A stretch of 64,000 nt of DNA from Falciphora oryzae (taxonomy: Eukaryota; Ascomycota; Sordariomycetes; Magnaporthales; Magnaporthaceae), in contig JNVV01000013.1 in the NCBI GenBank assembly GCA_000733355.1, forward strand, positions 69,851 to 133,850, in the 5' to 3' direction. The notes under the pieces were generated by a model. The model saw only the letters and a program-made list of their open reading frames with translations. It searched no databases and had not been told where the DNA came from. How positions within the stretch are numbered: the stretch's first letter is position 1; every line of letters starts with the position of its first letter. Shown here one piece after another: positions 47,663-57,858 of this stretch. A program made the translations under genes and the position numbers.

Positions 47663-48327
47663 ATGAAGTTCCTCGTCGCTCTCCTGGCCCTGGCCGCCGC
47701 CGTCCTGGCCGCCCCGGCCCCCGAGGTCGCCGCGAGGGCGAGCAAGTTCCCCATGGACGCCCTCATGTGCACCTGCCAGGACCCCGCCACTGGCGCGACC
47801 AGGTCCGATGACATCTGTTGTAAGTCGATTCTGCTTTTACTCATCGGTCCTTTCTTCCACACCTTCGTGCCTTTTCCTCTTCCTTTTGTTCCTCTTCACC
47901 CTTTCGAGGCCTCTCGTGTGAACGGTGCTGACCCTCGATTGTCGCAGTTAACTCTTATGCCTCCTCCGATATTCGTGGTGGCTGGGTAAGTTTTGGCCTA
48001 GTTTCGATCCCATCCTACGAGTTTGCTTGGATGCTTCTACTCTTTTTCGGACTTTTATGGTTCAAATCCCCTCCTTTAATTTTAACGCTAATACCTTTCT
48101 CTTTTTTTTTCTTCTTCCAAAAACAACAGTGCCACCAACTCCAGGAGTGGGTTGGCCCCATCGAGCGGACGTTTACCGACGAAAACTGCCAGAAGTATTA
48201 CGGCTCCATTGGCGCACCTGCGTACAGCAAGGCTCTCTGTGTGCCCACCCAGCTTTGCGACGCATACAACGGCACATGGGGCGACGAGAAATACTACAGG
48301 TTCTGCAAGTGGGGAGGTGGCCCGTAA
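47663..48327 (+). CDS. Small secreted cysteine-rich protein (effector-like)
   Basis: I do not recognise the family. Three exons (47663-47819, 47948-47985, 48130-48327) join in phase to 130 residues. Residues 1-16 are a clear signal peptide (MKFLVALLALAAAVLA, cleavage before APAPE). The mature part has eight cysteines in the order CTC, IC, WC, NC, LC, LC, FC, so up to four disulfides are possible, and it ends in KWGGGP. Intron donors are GTAAGT in both cases, acceptors GCAG and ACAG. It lies on the plus strand inside the broken copy of the SNF2 helicase gene and next to the intact copy. Size, signal peptide and cysteines fit a secreted effector or antimicrobial-type protein. Which of these is unknown. 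Confidence 0.8.
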
Positions 48328-48684
48328 ATGGTTGCAGGAAGGATGCGTTGTTAGTGGTTAACTACTCTGCATCCGGCCCCGCCAGCCGGATCCAGTCGGC
48401 GAAGGGGCATACCCATCCGCCCTGTTGGAATCCAGCGGCGACAACATCATTTTCATAGCTTAATCTCTAATTCTTGCCAAGAGGAAGCCATAGCCAGCTT
48501 AAAGCTCATCGCTAATGTACTCGTTATTAATGTCTTTTGTTGCAATCCCATTGCGCCACACAAGTTAAAAGCGAAGCCCGCTTATCAACCAGGTGGCTGA
48601 CAATCGGGTCAAATATGCTTTGCGACATCTTTCGACGGGCGCGGCGGCTACCTGTGGTCGTATTTGGTGCCTTTTTTTTTTTTT
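48328..48684. other. 3' flank of the secreted-protein gene
   Basis: No gene is recognised. It ends in a T run (48672-48684) at the edge of the second helicase fragment. Confidence 0.5.
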
Positions 48685-48748
48685 GTGTTGACGCGGCAAC
48701 AGCAAAAATGATAAACTTACCCGAACGACCCAACCCTGGTACTCATGA
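48685..48748 (-). pseudogene. Duplicated fragment of the SNF2 helicase gene (end of exon 8)
   Basis: This short relic matches the end of exon 8 and the start of intron 8 of the neighbouring helicase (49340-49377). In the best 37-base block only three positions differ, and it encodes the equivalent of LIMSTGVGAFG before a GTAAGT donor. Similarity stops sharply on the exon side. In transcription order it precedes the exon 9-10 relic at 45850-46240, so both are likely parts of one interrupted copy. Confidence 0.65.
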
Positions 48749-48933
48749 TTTAACGGCGGCGAGATCCGAGAACTGAAAGACTGAAATAATAAATTGGACA
48801 TAACTATTTATTACAAAAGTTAGTACGCGCGGTAGGAATAGTCTCGGAGTAAACGAAGTAAGAACAATATTTGTGCCTCGGCCATGTTTAGGCAACATCC
48901 CTACTGGCCTGGGTTGACTTCTGCCCCCAGCTC

Positions 48934-51900
48934 CTACTCCTTGCTAAAACCAGCCCTAGCCAGCTCGTCTTTTCGTTTTTGCTGCGAGTGCATAACCTGA
49001 CCGGCACGTACGCGCGTTAGTGAGATGCCATTTACCTGGTCACGGGTGGAGGGAGTCGCGTAAGTTTAACTCACTATCTCAACCGAGCCCTCCACCAGGT
49101 ATCTGGTGACGACGACCGGTTTGGTCTGTCCAAGGCGGACGGCTCTCCCAATCGCCTGTCTCTCTACGCTCGGATTCCACTGGGGCTCGAGGATAAAGAT
49201 TCGGCTCGCGGCGGTGAGGTTCAAACTGTAGTTGTTGTCCACGTGGGCTGTTGTTAGCTTCGACTGTACCGCTCCAGCCCTCATATCTTTCAACCAGGAC
49301 TGGTGAACATTGCAAATTGTAGAAGCGGCGGAGGCTGGCATATCAAACTCACCCGAACGCCCCAACCCCGGTACTCATGATAAGAACTCGCATTTCCTTG
49401 TCGGCTGTGAACCTTTGCATATTGACCTGTCTCTCCTTGAGGCTGTGATCACCGTCGATCCTCTGGTGGAGGATGTGTCTGCGCCTCAACTGGCGGGCTA
49501 TGAGATCCAAAGACCGCGTCCAGCAGGAGAAGACGATGCTTTGGTTGAATTGGTCAGCGTTAGCCTTTGCGTTCTCGAACTCAAACTGTAGTGGGAAGGG
49601 CCATCTACTAGTCAAGCAGCGGAATCTTCATAATTTACCTTTTCTCATCTGGTCCGATGCTTTCGAGATCCTCCATCAGTTTATTAATCTTGCTTGAAGT
49701 CCCGTACCTGTCGAAATAGTCGTCCTGGTCGTCGGGCTCCCCAAATCCCATCTCCTGTGCCAATGTCATGTTATCCGTCATGGTGAGATCCTCCCCACCG
49801 AGTTCGTGCTCTTGACACACTGAACATGCAGGTGATGGCAAAGATCTAGGCATCAGAGACATGGTGGCCGGGTAGCCCAGCGAGACCTCATCTGGGAACA
49901 AGCATTGCTCACAAAACCTGTGACGGCACTTGAAGCCGCTGCTCCCGAGCGCGCTGCCTCCGGCTCCGAAGGAGGCCAGGACAGAAATCAGTGCCCCGCA
50001 CCCGGAGCAAGCGATGTCCGCGTCGCTGCCGTAGGAGTCCAGTAGCGCATCTCTCGCCGTCCTCTTGTCCTGGCGAGCCTTCAGGGCGAAGGGTTTCTGG
50101 AACGTGCCGTGGTTGCACAGCAGCCGCAGCTGCAGCTGTACCTGGAAGGGCCCGAAGTGGTTCCCCTTGCCGACCCGCTCCCACGCCTTGGCCCGGACGA
50201 GGCTGGCCATTGTCTGATGCGTCTCATCGTAGTGCTGCTTCTCGGCCGGGGAGAGGATCACCCAGCCTATCACCTCCTTCGGCGCGGGCATATCGGCAAG
50301 CTCTCGCGTGCGTCTCAGGCAGACGCAGTCCATGAGGCGTGCCAGCGCCTCGATGCCTTTATCTGGATCCTCTTTGATAGGCCTGGTGACGTACTTCTGG
50401 AAGACGCACTTATTCTCTAGCTGGCTGAGTTTTAGGAACGAAATCAGGGATGCGAGATCGTCGAGTCGGTTCTGGATTGGTGTCGCCGTCAGGCACCAAC
50501 GGAACTTTGCTGATAAATCCGAGACTGCCTTGAAAAGACCCGTTTCCTTTCTTCGGATTGTGTGGGCTTTGCCGATACTTGAGGTTAGGAACGAGGCGTA
50601 GCTAGAATGTTGAGGATTCAAAAAAATGAGCCTTCGGCTTAATTACCTTCGTCAAGTATGATTCTGAACCAGCGGATATGTCTCATGACATTGCTCGCGC
50701 TCGCACGCTTGAGGCTAACAGCGACCGTATGGTAGGTGGTGAACACTATATCACTGGACTCGTAGAGCTCCTGCTCATTGTCTCGAGTTTTCCCATAGTA
50801 TTCAGTGACCTTGAGTGGCATGTCAAGGCGGCTGGGGAGCATTATCACCTAGTTAGTAACTGGGTTCAAGGAAACATGGTGGAGCTGATCATTTCACTTT
50901 GGATGGGCTCAGATGGCTGACTTACCTGTCAATCTCTGGCTTCCAGGATGTTTGCATGATAACTAGAGCCGGTTAGCATGAGTTGATCATAATTAATCGT
51001 AAGGCAACCAAGGGTGCAACCTACGTGTAGAAGGCACAACGATAAGCGTGGCCTTGCACCGGCGGCTGCGGCGGGCGCGTTTAGTGTGAGTAGACCGCTG
51101 GCGTTGATCAACGTCTTCTTGCACCCACGCCTCAGCATCTTTGAGGGTCTGCACGATCAGCGCCAGTGATGACAGAGACTTCCCCATGCCCATGTCATCT
51201 GCGAGGATGCCACCGCCCAAATCGCTTGGTGGGTTTCCCTCTTCTACGCCGGTAAGCCTGTGTTTATATCTGCAATATTATTCTGGTGAGCAATTAATGT
51301 GTTGACCATCGAGCGATTATTTGACCGTAACAAGAGCCGTGGGGGAGTTCCTTACTTTTCGATGACGCCAGACTCGGGGGCTACGACAGGCTCCCAGAGA
51401 CTGAACCTTTCCGGCGTTGGCCCAATTTCTCTCTGTAACATGAAGTGCAACGCCTCCTCTTGGTGCCTGAGGTTTGGTAGAGTCGGTCAGAGCCAAGAAT
51501 AATTGGGATATGGCAGAGAAAAGAAAAGAATAAAGCAAGGCAGTCAGCCATTGGGTTGTGGCAATTAGTACATACGGGAGCAGCTGTGTCCGGACCCCAG
51601 ACCCTACCTTGGTCCGCTCCAAGGTTTTGTATCTTGTGAGGGATCCAATGGCATCCGAGATTGCGCGCCTCTCATTTGCTTCCTCTTGAGCAGCATCGGC
51701 TTTCCGCATGCCTTCAGCAGGACCTAAGCCCTGTATGGAGTCTCGCAGAGCATCCTCCAGGCCAGGGAATACAATGACGTGCGGGTTGTAGTACTCGAGT
51801 CCAAGGAGTCCAAGTCCATTATCGGGGTCCTGTAGATAGATTTCTTCGGCGGAGAGAGCTAATCCTACTCCTTCTGCGTCGGACCGGGGCCCGTAGATAT

Positions 51901-52529
51901 TGATGTCGGCTTTGAGTATTCCATCCGCTGGCCTGTTGGCCCGTTCGATAACCTTGGCGGCGGCCTTGCACTTTACAAATGCTGTGACCTGGAGAGAGCG
52001 CTGGGTGGAGACCTCGTTAATAGCTCGTAGCCCTCGAGTTAGCAAGTCGGAGACCTGGGCGAAGTCCGTCCCGTCTGGGAACTTGAGCGTGATGTATTCC
52101 GAGTCCATGGCAACGTCGAACTGGTAGATCTCCTGAGAGCAGTCGAGCCTGGCTCTATGTTGTCCCATGTTCCCGACAAGCTTCACGCTGGCGTCGTGGA
52201 TCTGCACGAAAAGACGGATGAGGCAATGTATTAATTCGTCGGTTGACGGAGGCAGATTAGCACGACTAAAGTAGACAGTCACATACCGCACCGAAGCAGC
52301 AGTAGTCACGGTCCTTGCCTCCCATGGCCTTCTGGACGTCCTCCTCAATGGCGTTATCCTCGCCAATCTCTTGGTCAAACCATTGGTTGATGCAGTCTTG
52401 TGAGTCGTTGCACGTAGCGAGCTCGAGATTGGGCCATTCGGAATCGAGCAGATCGAAGCCGTGCGGCCCTAGCGGACTGTCATCGTCCTCGTCCACCACA
52501 GCCCAGAAGTCTCGACCTCGATCCTCCAT
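48934..52529 (-). CDS. SNF2-family helicase with RING finger (HLTF/Rad5-like)
   Basis: Nuclear DNA-dependent ATPase of the SNF2 superfamily; RING-bearing members act in post-replication repair or chromatin remodelling and may be ubiquitin ligases. Ten exons (52529-52287, 52201-51576, 51466-51356, 51269-51025, 50962-50926, 50831-50647, 50566-49639, 49607-49353, 49225-49075, 48996-48934) join in phase to 947 residues. Motifs in order: Walker A ILADDMGMGKS (Lys357), DEAH (481-484, created by splicing at intron 6), LTATPIQN (508-515), RING C3HC4 at 669-733 (CSGC, CRHRFCEQC, CSVC), SIVFSCWTRSLDLI, LIMSTGVGAFG, and QAIGRAVRLGQ (900-910). The end RKDELARAGFSKE is typical of the group. No HIRAN domain is visible in the N-terminal 290 residues, which argues against true Rad5/HLTF orthology. 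A broken partial copy lies downstream. Confidence 0.9.
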
Positions 52530-53222
52530 TGGTGGTCTGATGGTCGCTAGCGGCAGGGAATGATGTTTGATGTCTGCAGTCTCGACGCTTTGGAGATCTG
52601 ATTTGGGGGTTTTGTCTCTAATCCAAATTATACTGCGGAGGAGTGCGGGAGAATTTGAGGCGGGTAGTTGAGGACATGAGCCTGGGGAGGATCAGGATTT
52701 TTGCGCTTGGGTGGTCCAGTGCGGATGGGAGCAAGCACCCGGTCTGCCAGGCGCTACTGTTGAGGTGAGGCTCTCTGGTGGGAAGGGGCTGGGGCTGGGC
52801 AAAAACGCCTAACTGCGCCAGCGCCTGGCGTGCGCATTGTTGGGCGAGCAATCAGCAGCCTACACGGCGGCAGGTGTAACAATTGCGGGGGCATCATGCA
52901 GCCAGGCGATCGCCTACATGCAGGCCGCCGGCCTTCAATGGGTCGCCCGACTGAGGCGCAGCCAAATTTGATCTCGGACGTGTAGCCAGCACAGCATCAA
53001 TGGTAAGGCTACATACCACGCATCTCAACCCGGCGAGGGGGAGGGGTTCGCGTCTCCGGCACGATAATTATTCATTACTTCGCCCCGATTCTCTCCTCTC
53101 CGTCGATTCCTCGGAAACCCGCCCGCCATCCCACGCCATTTACTTGACCGACCGCCCACGCATCCTTCCAGTCATCCACGTTGGGAGTTACCGTCCCATG
53201 AATCACAGACCTTCCAACAAAA
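52530..53222. promoter_or_regulatory. Divergent promoter region helicase/NACHT gene
   Basis: About 0.7 kb between start codons on opposite strands. No clear TATA box is visible on either side. It should carry both promoters. Confidence 0.5.
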
Positions 53223-56200
53223 ATGACATCCACGCCTTCGGGCCCGCAACCCGGCAAGTCCGGGTTTCAGATGGCCTTGGACTCGTTCACCAAGCAGTTG
53301 ACTCAGTCAGAAGCAAATGAGTTCAAGGTGGCGACTGTCGATGACCTGAAGCTCGAGATTCTTAGGCTTCAAGAAAATCAGCGCCAGAAGAGAGGAGGTA
53401 TGGCCAACATGCGGAGAATCGAGGGGTTCGTTGAAGCCATGGAGCAGTTCGGCAAGGTTATTGAGGTATTTGTAAACACCTCAGAGATGCTCGCTTTTGT
53501 CTGGGGACCGATGAAGCTCATTCTTCAGGTAAATTGAAGCACCCCAAATGCGAAAGCCCCTGAGAATGTCATGTGGGAGTATGGAGACCGTGTTATTTGT
53601 CAGGGCTTCACTAAGAACGGCAATTCCAACCTTAGACCGCAAGCAAGTGGATTGAGTCTCTCAATGCGATCCTCGACGCGTACCAGAGCATTGCTCTACA
53701 TCTTCCGATCTTTCAAGCGTACGAGAAAACGTTTGCCCGAAATCCGGCGATGCAAACCGTCCTGACCAAGATGTGGACCGTCATTCTCGACTTCCACAAG
53801 GAGGCGCTCGCGATCCTGAGCAAGAACAGTAAGCACACTATGGATTGCATTCCGGTGTATGTTTAGCCTCGGGAAGCTGACAGGTAGCCATTGCGTGCTT
53901 CAACGTTGATAGCGCTGAAGCAGATCTTTCGGGCCTTATGGAGTGACTTTGGTAGTCGATTCAAGCCTATGCTTGATGAGCTGACGCAGCTCAAGGACCT
54001 GGTGACAACGCAAGCAAACCAGGCGCATATCAGTAAATTCATGGAGGACCGGCCCAGGATCCTTGCCCTTTTGAAAAAGGCGCAGCAACAAACCAAAGAC
54101 AATGCCTTCGAGCAGGTGCTGCGCTGGCTATCAGCAGTGTCACCAGATAAGGAATTCGAGAAGCACCAGGAGGCTTTGAAAGAGGTGTACAGAGATACCA
54201 AGAAGCAAAGTGGCCAGTGGATTCTGGAGCATGAGGAGATGAAGAGCTGGCTGAGTACGAGCCTCCCCAAGGGATCCATCCTTTGGGTTACTGGAATCCC
54301 CGGAGCAGGTAACTATTCTTCAGTGTTTCCACCAGCACAACGTGCATCTTTCCCAATATTCATTCCAACCTGAACACTGACAAACTTTAGGTAAATCCGT
54401 GCTTGCTTCCGTGGTCATCCAAAAACTCAAAGAGACCAGAGAAGCCGAAGGAAGCAGAAGACAGAAGAAGAACAAGCAGCCTCAGAGCTCAAATGCCTTC
54501 TTCTTTTGCAAATACAAGGATAATGAACGAAACCAGGCGCGGGCGATCCTTACCAGCCTTCTCAGCCAACTCCTCACAATGGACGACGATCTTATTCCAT
54601 ATGTCTATCAGGAGCGCCGCAGCAAAGGAGGTAGCAGGCTAGAATCGCTAGACCTCTGCAAGGAGCTACTGGGAGTGGTCGTGAAAAACGGGACTACGAA
54701 GTTTCTCGTAGTAGATGGCATCGACGAGTGCGAAGAAGGCGAGCGCAAGTTGTTCTTCGACTGCGTTATCGAGCTGGTCCGTCAGTGCGACAATCAAAGT
54801 CCAGGCAGCCTCAGACTGCTCATCTTTAGCAGAGAAGAGCCGGATATCAAGAAGCGCCTTACAGGCGAGCGCTCCATCAGGATTGAGCCGGAAGTCGTGG
54901 AGCAAGATATCGAGCCCTACGTGGGGTTCCACTGCCGCCGTCTCCAGGAGGAGTTCAAGGACCGCGTCGAACTGAGCGATGATGAGCTTTTGCGCATCCA
55001 AAAAAACGTGGTGGGCCGAGCGGATGGTAAGCTCGACACCAACCTGTCCCAGCCGAATGCAGAAATTCGATCAAAACTAGCTTGGCTAATTACCGGATTT
55101 GTTCTTTCCAGGGATGTTTCTTTTTGCCAGCTTGGTGATGAGGAATCTGAGACGGCAGAAAACGGTTCTCGGCCTCAAAACGGAGCTACGTCCGGAGAAT
55201 TTTCCAAGTGACTTGAACTCTGCGTAAGTTTGTTATTCTTGGATAATGCTCTCTCTCTTTGGATGTCAATAATAGCAACTTTACGTGTGCCAGGAGTGCG
55301 CCATTCTCTAACTATCATACCCAAAACAACTACAGCTACGACCGGACGCTCTACAGCATCATGGACCAAGCTACCCCTGGGGACAAGGAGGTAATACAGG
55401 GCATACTCAAGTTCATGATATGCTGCTGCCGTCCACTCAAATGGCATGAGATTCAGGCCGCTATCTCGATCGTGACTGATGCGGGATTAGAGTACCTGGA
55501 CCCAGAACGCTGCGTGCAAGCACAAGCGCAAGACCTCTTTGGGTCACTGGTGTCGGAGACGGCAGACGGGGGTAGAGTTGAGTTCGTACACAAGACAGCG
55601 GAGGAGTAAGTTTACATTCAGACCCTGGCTATTATCGATAACCCGTCTTTGGAATGCCAGATGCTAACGAAGATGTGTATAATTACAGCTACATTGTCCA
55701 AGTGCGGGACGTTATCGATATAACACCCCTCTCCGCAGAACACAGTATGACCGGACTGTGTCTACAATACCTCACATGGGGGTGTTTTGACAGGGAATTC
55801 CAACCCAATCCCGAGGATCCCGAGCAGCAATTTGCGTTCCAGGACTATGCTTCTGCCCACTGGACCGATCATATTGGGCACCTTGTCAGGGCTGCGAAGG
55901 GCAGGTCTTCCGGCACTGAAAACTCGGGGCTCTTGGATAAGGACATCGAGGAGATGGAGCAAGCTGCGGGGAGCTTCATGACTCGGTTCGAATCCGAGCT
56001 TATGGAGCAAACAGAGGCAAAATGCCCATGGGCCGATGCGGCAAGTTCCCTAGGCCTTCCCGAGCCGTTCTTCAGTGCTATCTGGAGAGGCGTGAACTGG
56101 CATCAGACAAGGAAAGGGGACGAAGTGGATGAGATATTCCCAAAGTCTCTCCAGTCTGCTGTGCTACAAAACCGAGCACTGCTCGAGACGATTGTGGACG

Positions 56201-56715
56201 GGGTGCGAGACTCGCAAGTACTACGCAACTACTACGGCGACAGACTCTTCAAGTGCTCAAAGCGAACGTGCTACTACTTTCACGAGGGGTTTACCTCTGA
56301 GACAAAGCGGAACGAGCACCAGGGAAAGCACGAGCCCTGGTTTGTCTGCCTTGATCCTGCTTGCCCTCGTAGTCAGGCTGGATTCCAAACACAAAGGGAC
56401 CTCATCAAACACCAGCGGACATCACACCCGACGCCCGTCAAGCTCTCAACTAGCTTCCCCAGGATCAAGAAGACGCCGCCACGGAAGCCAGTCGAGCTCA
56501 AACACGCATGCACCGAAAAGGAGTGCGACGCCAAGTTCTCGAGACCGCTGGAACTGAGGGCGCACCTTAAACTACACTTGCTGAACAGAAAAGACCGGCA
56601 ACTACCTCTCAGGCCTGTGGACAGTGGGCTAAGTGAGGCATCAAGCGCTACACTAGGGAGCATGGCCTCGGATCCAACGATGGTGGACCAAGAAAGAGAT
56701 AGCTCGGATGGTTAG
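53223..56715 (+). CDS. NACHT-domain STAND protein with C2H2 zinc fingers, apparent frameshift
   Basis: NLR-like signalling ATPase; fungal NACHT proteins act in heterokaryon incompatibility and probably in immunity. Seven exons are inferred: 53223-53528, 53636-53828, 53913-54308, 54391-55026, 55112-55224, 55336-55605, 55689-56715. The helical N-terminal region (about 1-240, with MLAFVWGPMKLILQTASKW) is of the type often placed before fungal NACHT domains. Walker A TGIPGAGKS (about 293-301) is split by intron 3. Walker B is FLVVDGIDECEE (about 403). Winged-helix-like sequence follows (ILKFMICCCRPLKWHEIQAA, VEFVHKTAEDYI). The C terminus carries about three C2H2-like fingers (CSKRTCYYFHEGF, CLDPACPRSQAGF, CTEKECDAKFSRPLELRAHL) instead of WD40, ankyrin or TPR repeats. 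A T5 run at 55200-55204 shifts the frame: the exon ends in ENFSK stop, whereas a T4 would give ENFPSDLNSA and continue cleanly. Intact length would be about 980 residues. Confidence 0.8.
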
Positions 56716-56779
56716 GATGGGGGCAGACAAGGACAAGGTTGCTCGGCTATTTGAAACTGTCGGTAGGAGTTGGTACTCC

Positions 56780-57032
56780 TGTTGGCCCCAATGGGAGCCG
56801 GGCACGGAGATCTCCCAGGAGTGACGAACACGGATCCTAACGGTGGTGGGAATCCTCCATTGTGTGCGTGAAGAGGAAAAGGATCTATCTGCTAGAGAGG
56901 GAGGGCAACCAAGCCCCTTATATACATTGCCAACAGGGCTTGGCCCTCCAGGTCACGGGGGCCCTGGAGGGCTCGGGCTTCCAAATCCCTCAAGTACATG
57001 CGCCGGAATAATGCTGGAATAATAATCCAACA
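56780..57032 (-). mobile_element. Copia-like LTR (TGTTGG...CCAACA)
   Basis: A 253-bp unit has perfect 6-bp terminal inverted repeats TGTTGG/CCAACA, the usual ends of fungal Ty1/Copia LTRs. On the minus strand a TATATAAGG box lies about 110 bases from the 5' end, as in an LTR promoter, followed by a CT-rich stretch. Inside is a 10-bp inverted repeat (56943-56952 with 56963-56972). No target-site duplication is visible (ACTCC on one side, GAAAC on the other), so it is either a decayed solo LTR or one end of a truncated element. An A-rich tract on the minus strand (57042-57069) precedes the LTR and could be part of a former polypurine tract. No reverse transcriptase is present. Confidence 0.5.
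56916..56924 (-). promoter_or_regulatory. TATA box within the LTR
   Basis: TATATAAGG on the minus strand inside the LTR-like unit. It would drive transcription leftwards, towards the NACHT gene's 3' end. Confidence 0.4.
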
Positions 57033-57041
57033 GAAACCATC

Positions 57042-57069
57042 TTTTTTTTTTTTTTTTTTTTTTTTTTTT
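57042..57069 (+). repeat. Poly-T tract, 28 nt
   Basis: An uninterrupted T run (A on the minus strand) 10 bases from the LTR-like end. Confidence 0.9.
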
Positions 57070-57737
57070 GGCTCGATTGGGGGAGGCCAATGGACTACTA
57101 GCAAGCGGTAATCTGTATTTAGTCAAATTCTCATTCATCTCCTCGTGCTGCGTAAGGGTTTACGTAGGCATTATCGGAGCCGAGCAGTTGGTCCGAGTGC
57201 TCCTGTCTCATCTCTACATCGCCTGTTAATCCACAATTACAGCGCGCAGGACCGCTGACAGGTGAACCTAGCCTCTCCGCTGAGGCTGCCAATTTCTGCT
57301 GATCATCAATATGTTCGACTAGTTGCATTTGTGCAACAGTCTGCCACGACGGTTAAACAATGGAGCGCATTGATCGATTAAGTCGCTGGTCGTTTATAGC
57401 GAGGGCGGGAATCTGGACCTAGGGATCAAGGACTTCCGCGATGACCGAATTCCGATCCAAGCGGAATTGCGTGACGTCGGTGGTAGCGCAGCATGATGCG
57501 TCTTACTTCCGCCCGGGGTGCCGTTTTAGGAAATCGGATTTAACAGCGGACCCGAGCGTCGACTCGATGGGCTGCAACAATTACTAATATCCAACAGTCC
57601 GACGATGACTCCATAGGTAGGAGACGGACCCAATCATAACCCCAGTCCGTTGTGCCGAAGGCATTCGCAGGCGGATACAAAGTCGGTCGGGCGTAGCACA
57701 CAGACCGAAGCCCGTATGCCGCTGAATGAGTTATGAG
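57070..57737. other. Intergenic stretch upstream of the NmrA-like gene
   Basis: About 0.67 kb. A 65-codon minus-strand frame with an ATG (57328-57131) is present; I do not recognise it, and it could be element remnant or chance. The right part is presumably the promoter of the NmrA-like gene. Confidence 0.4.
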
Positions 57738-57744
57738 TATAAAG
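57738..57744 (+). promoter_or_regulatory. TATA box of NmrA-like gene
   Basis: TATAAAG is 121 bases upstream of the ATG at 57859, the same spacing class as for the two secreted-protein genes. Confidence 0.5.
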
Positions 57745-57858
57745 TGGCCGGCGTTAGACTTGCCGAGACGTTCAAGGATTTCCAGATATCCATACCAGAC
57801 TCTTCAGCAGCCGCTTTAGGAACACCCTCCGACACTGACCGACTGCCCGCCAACAACT

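Noticed and set aside
53223..53537. The first NACHT exon as a complete 104-residue protein
   Set aside because: It ends in intron sequence; the donor GTAAAT and the next exon starting TASKWIESLNAILDAY continue the family sequence in phase.
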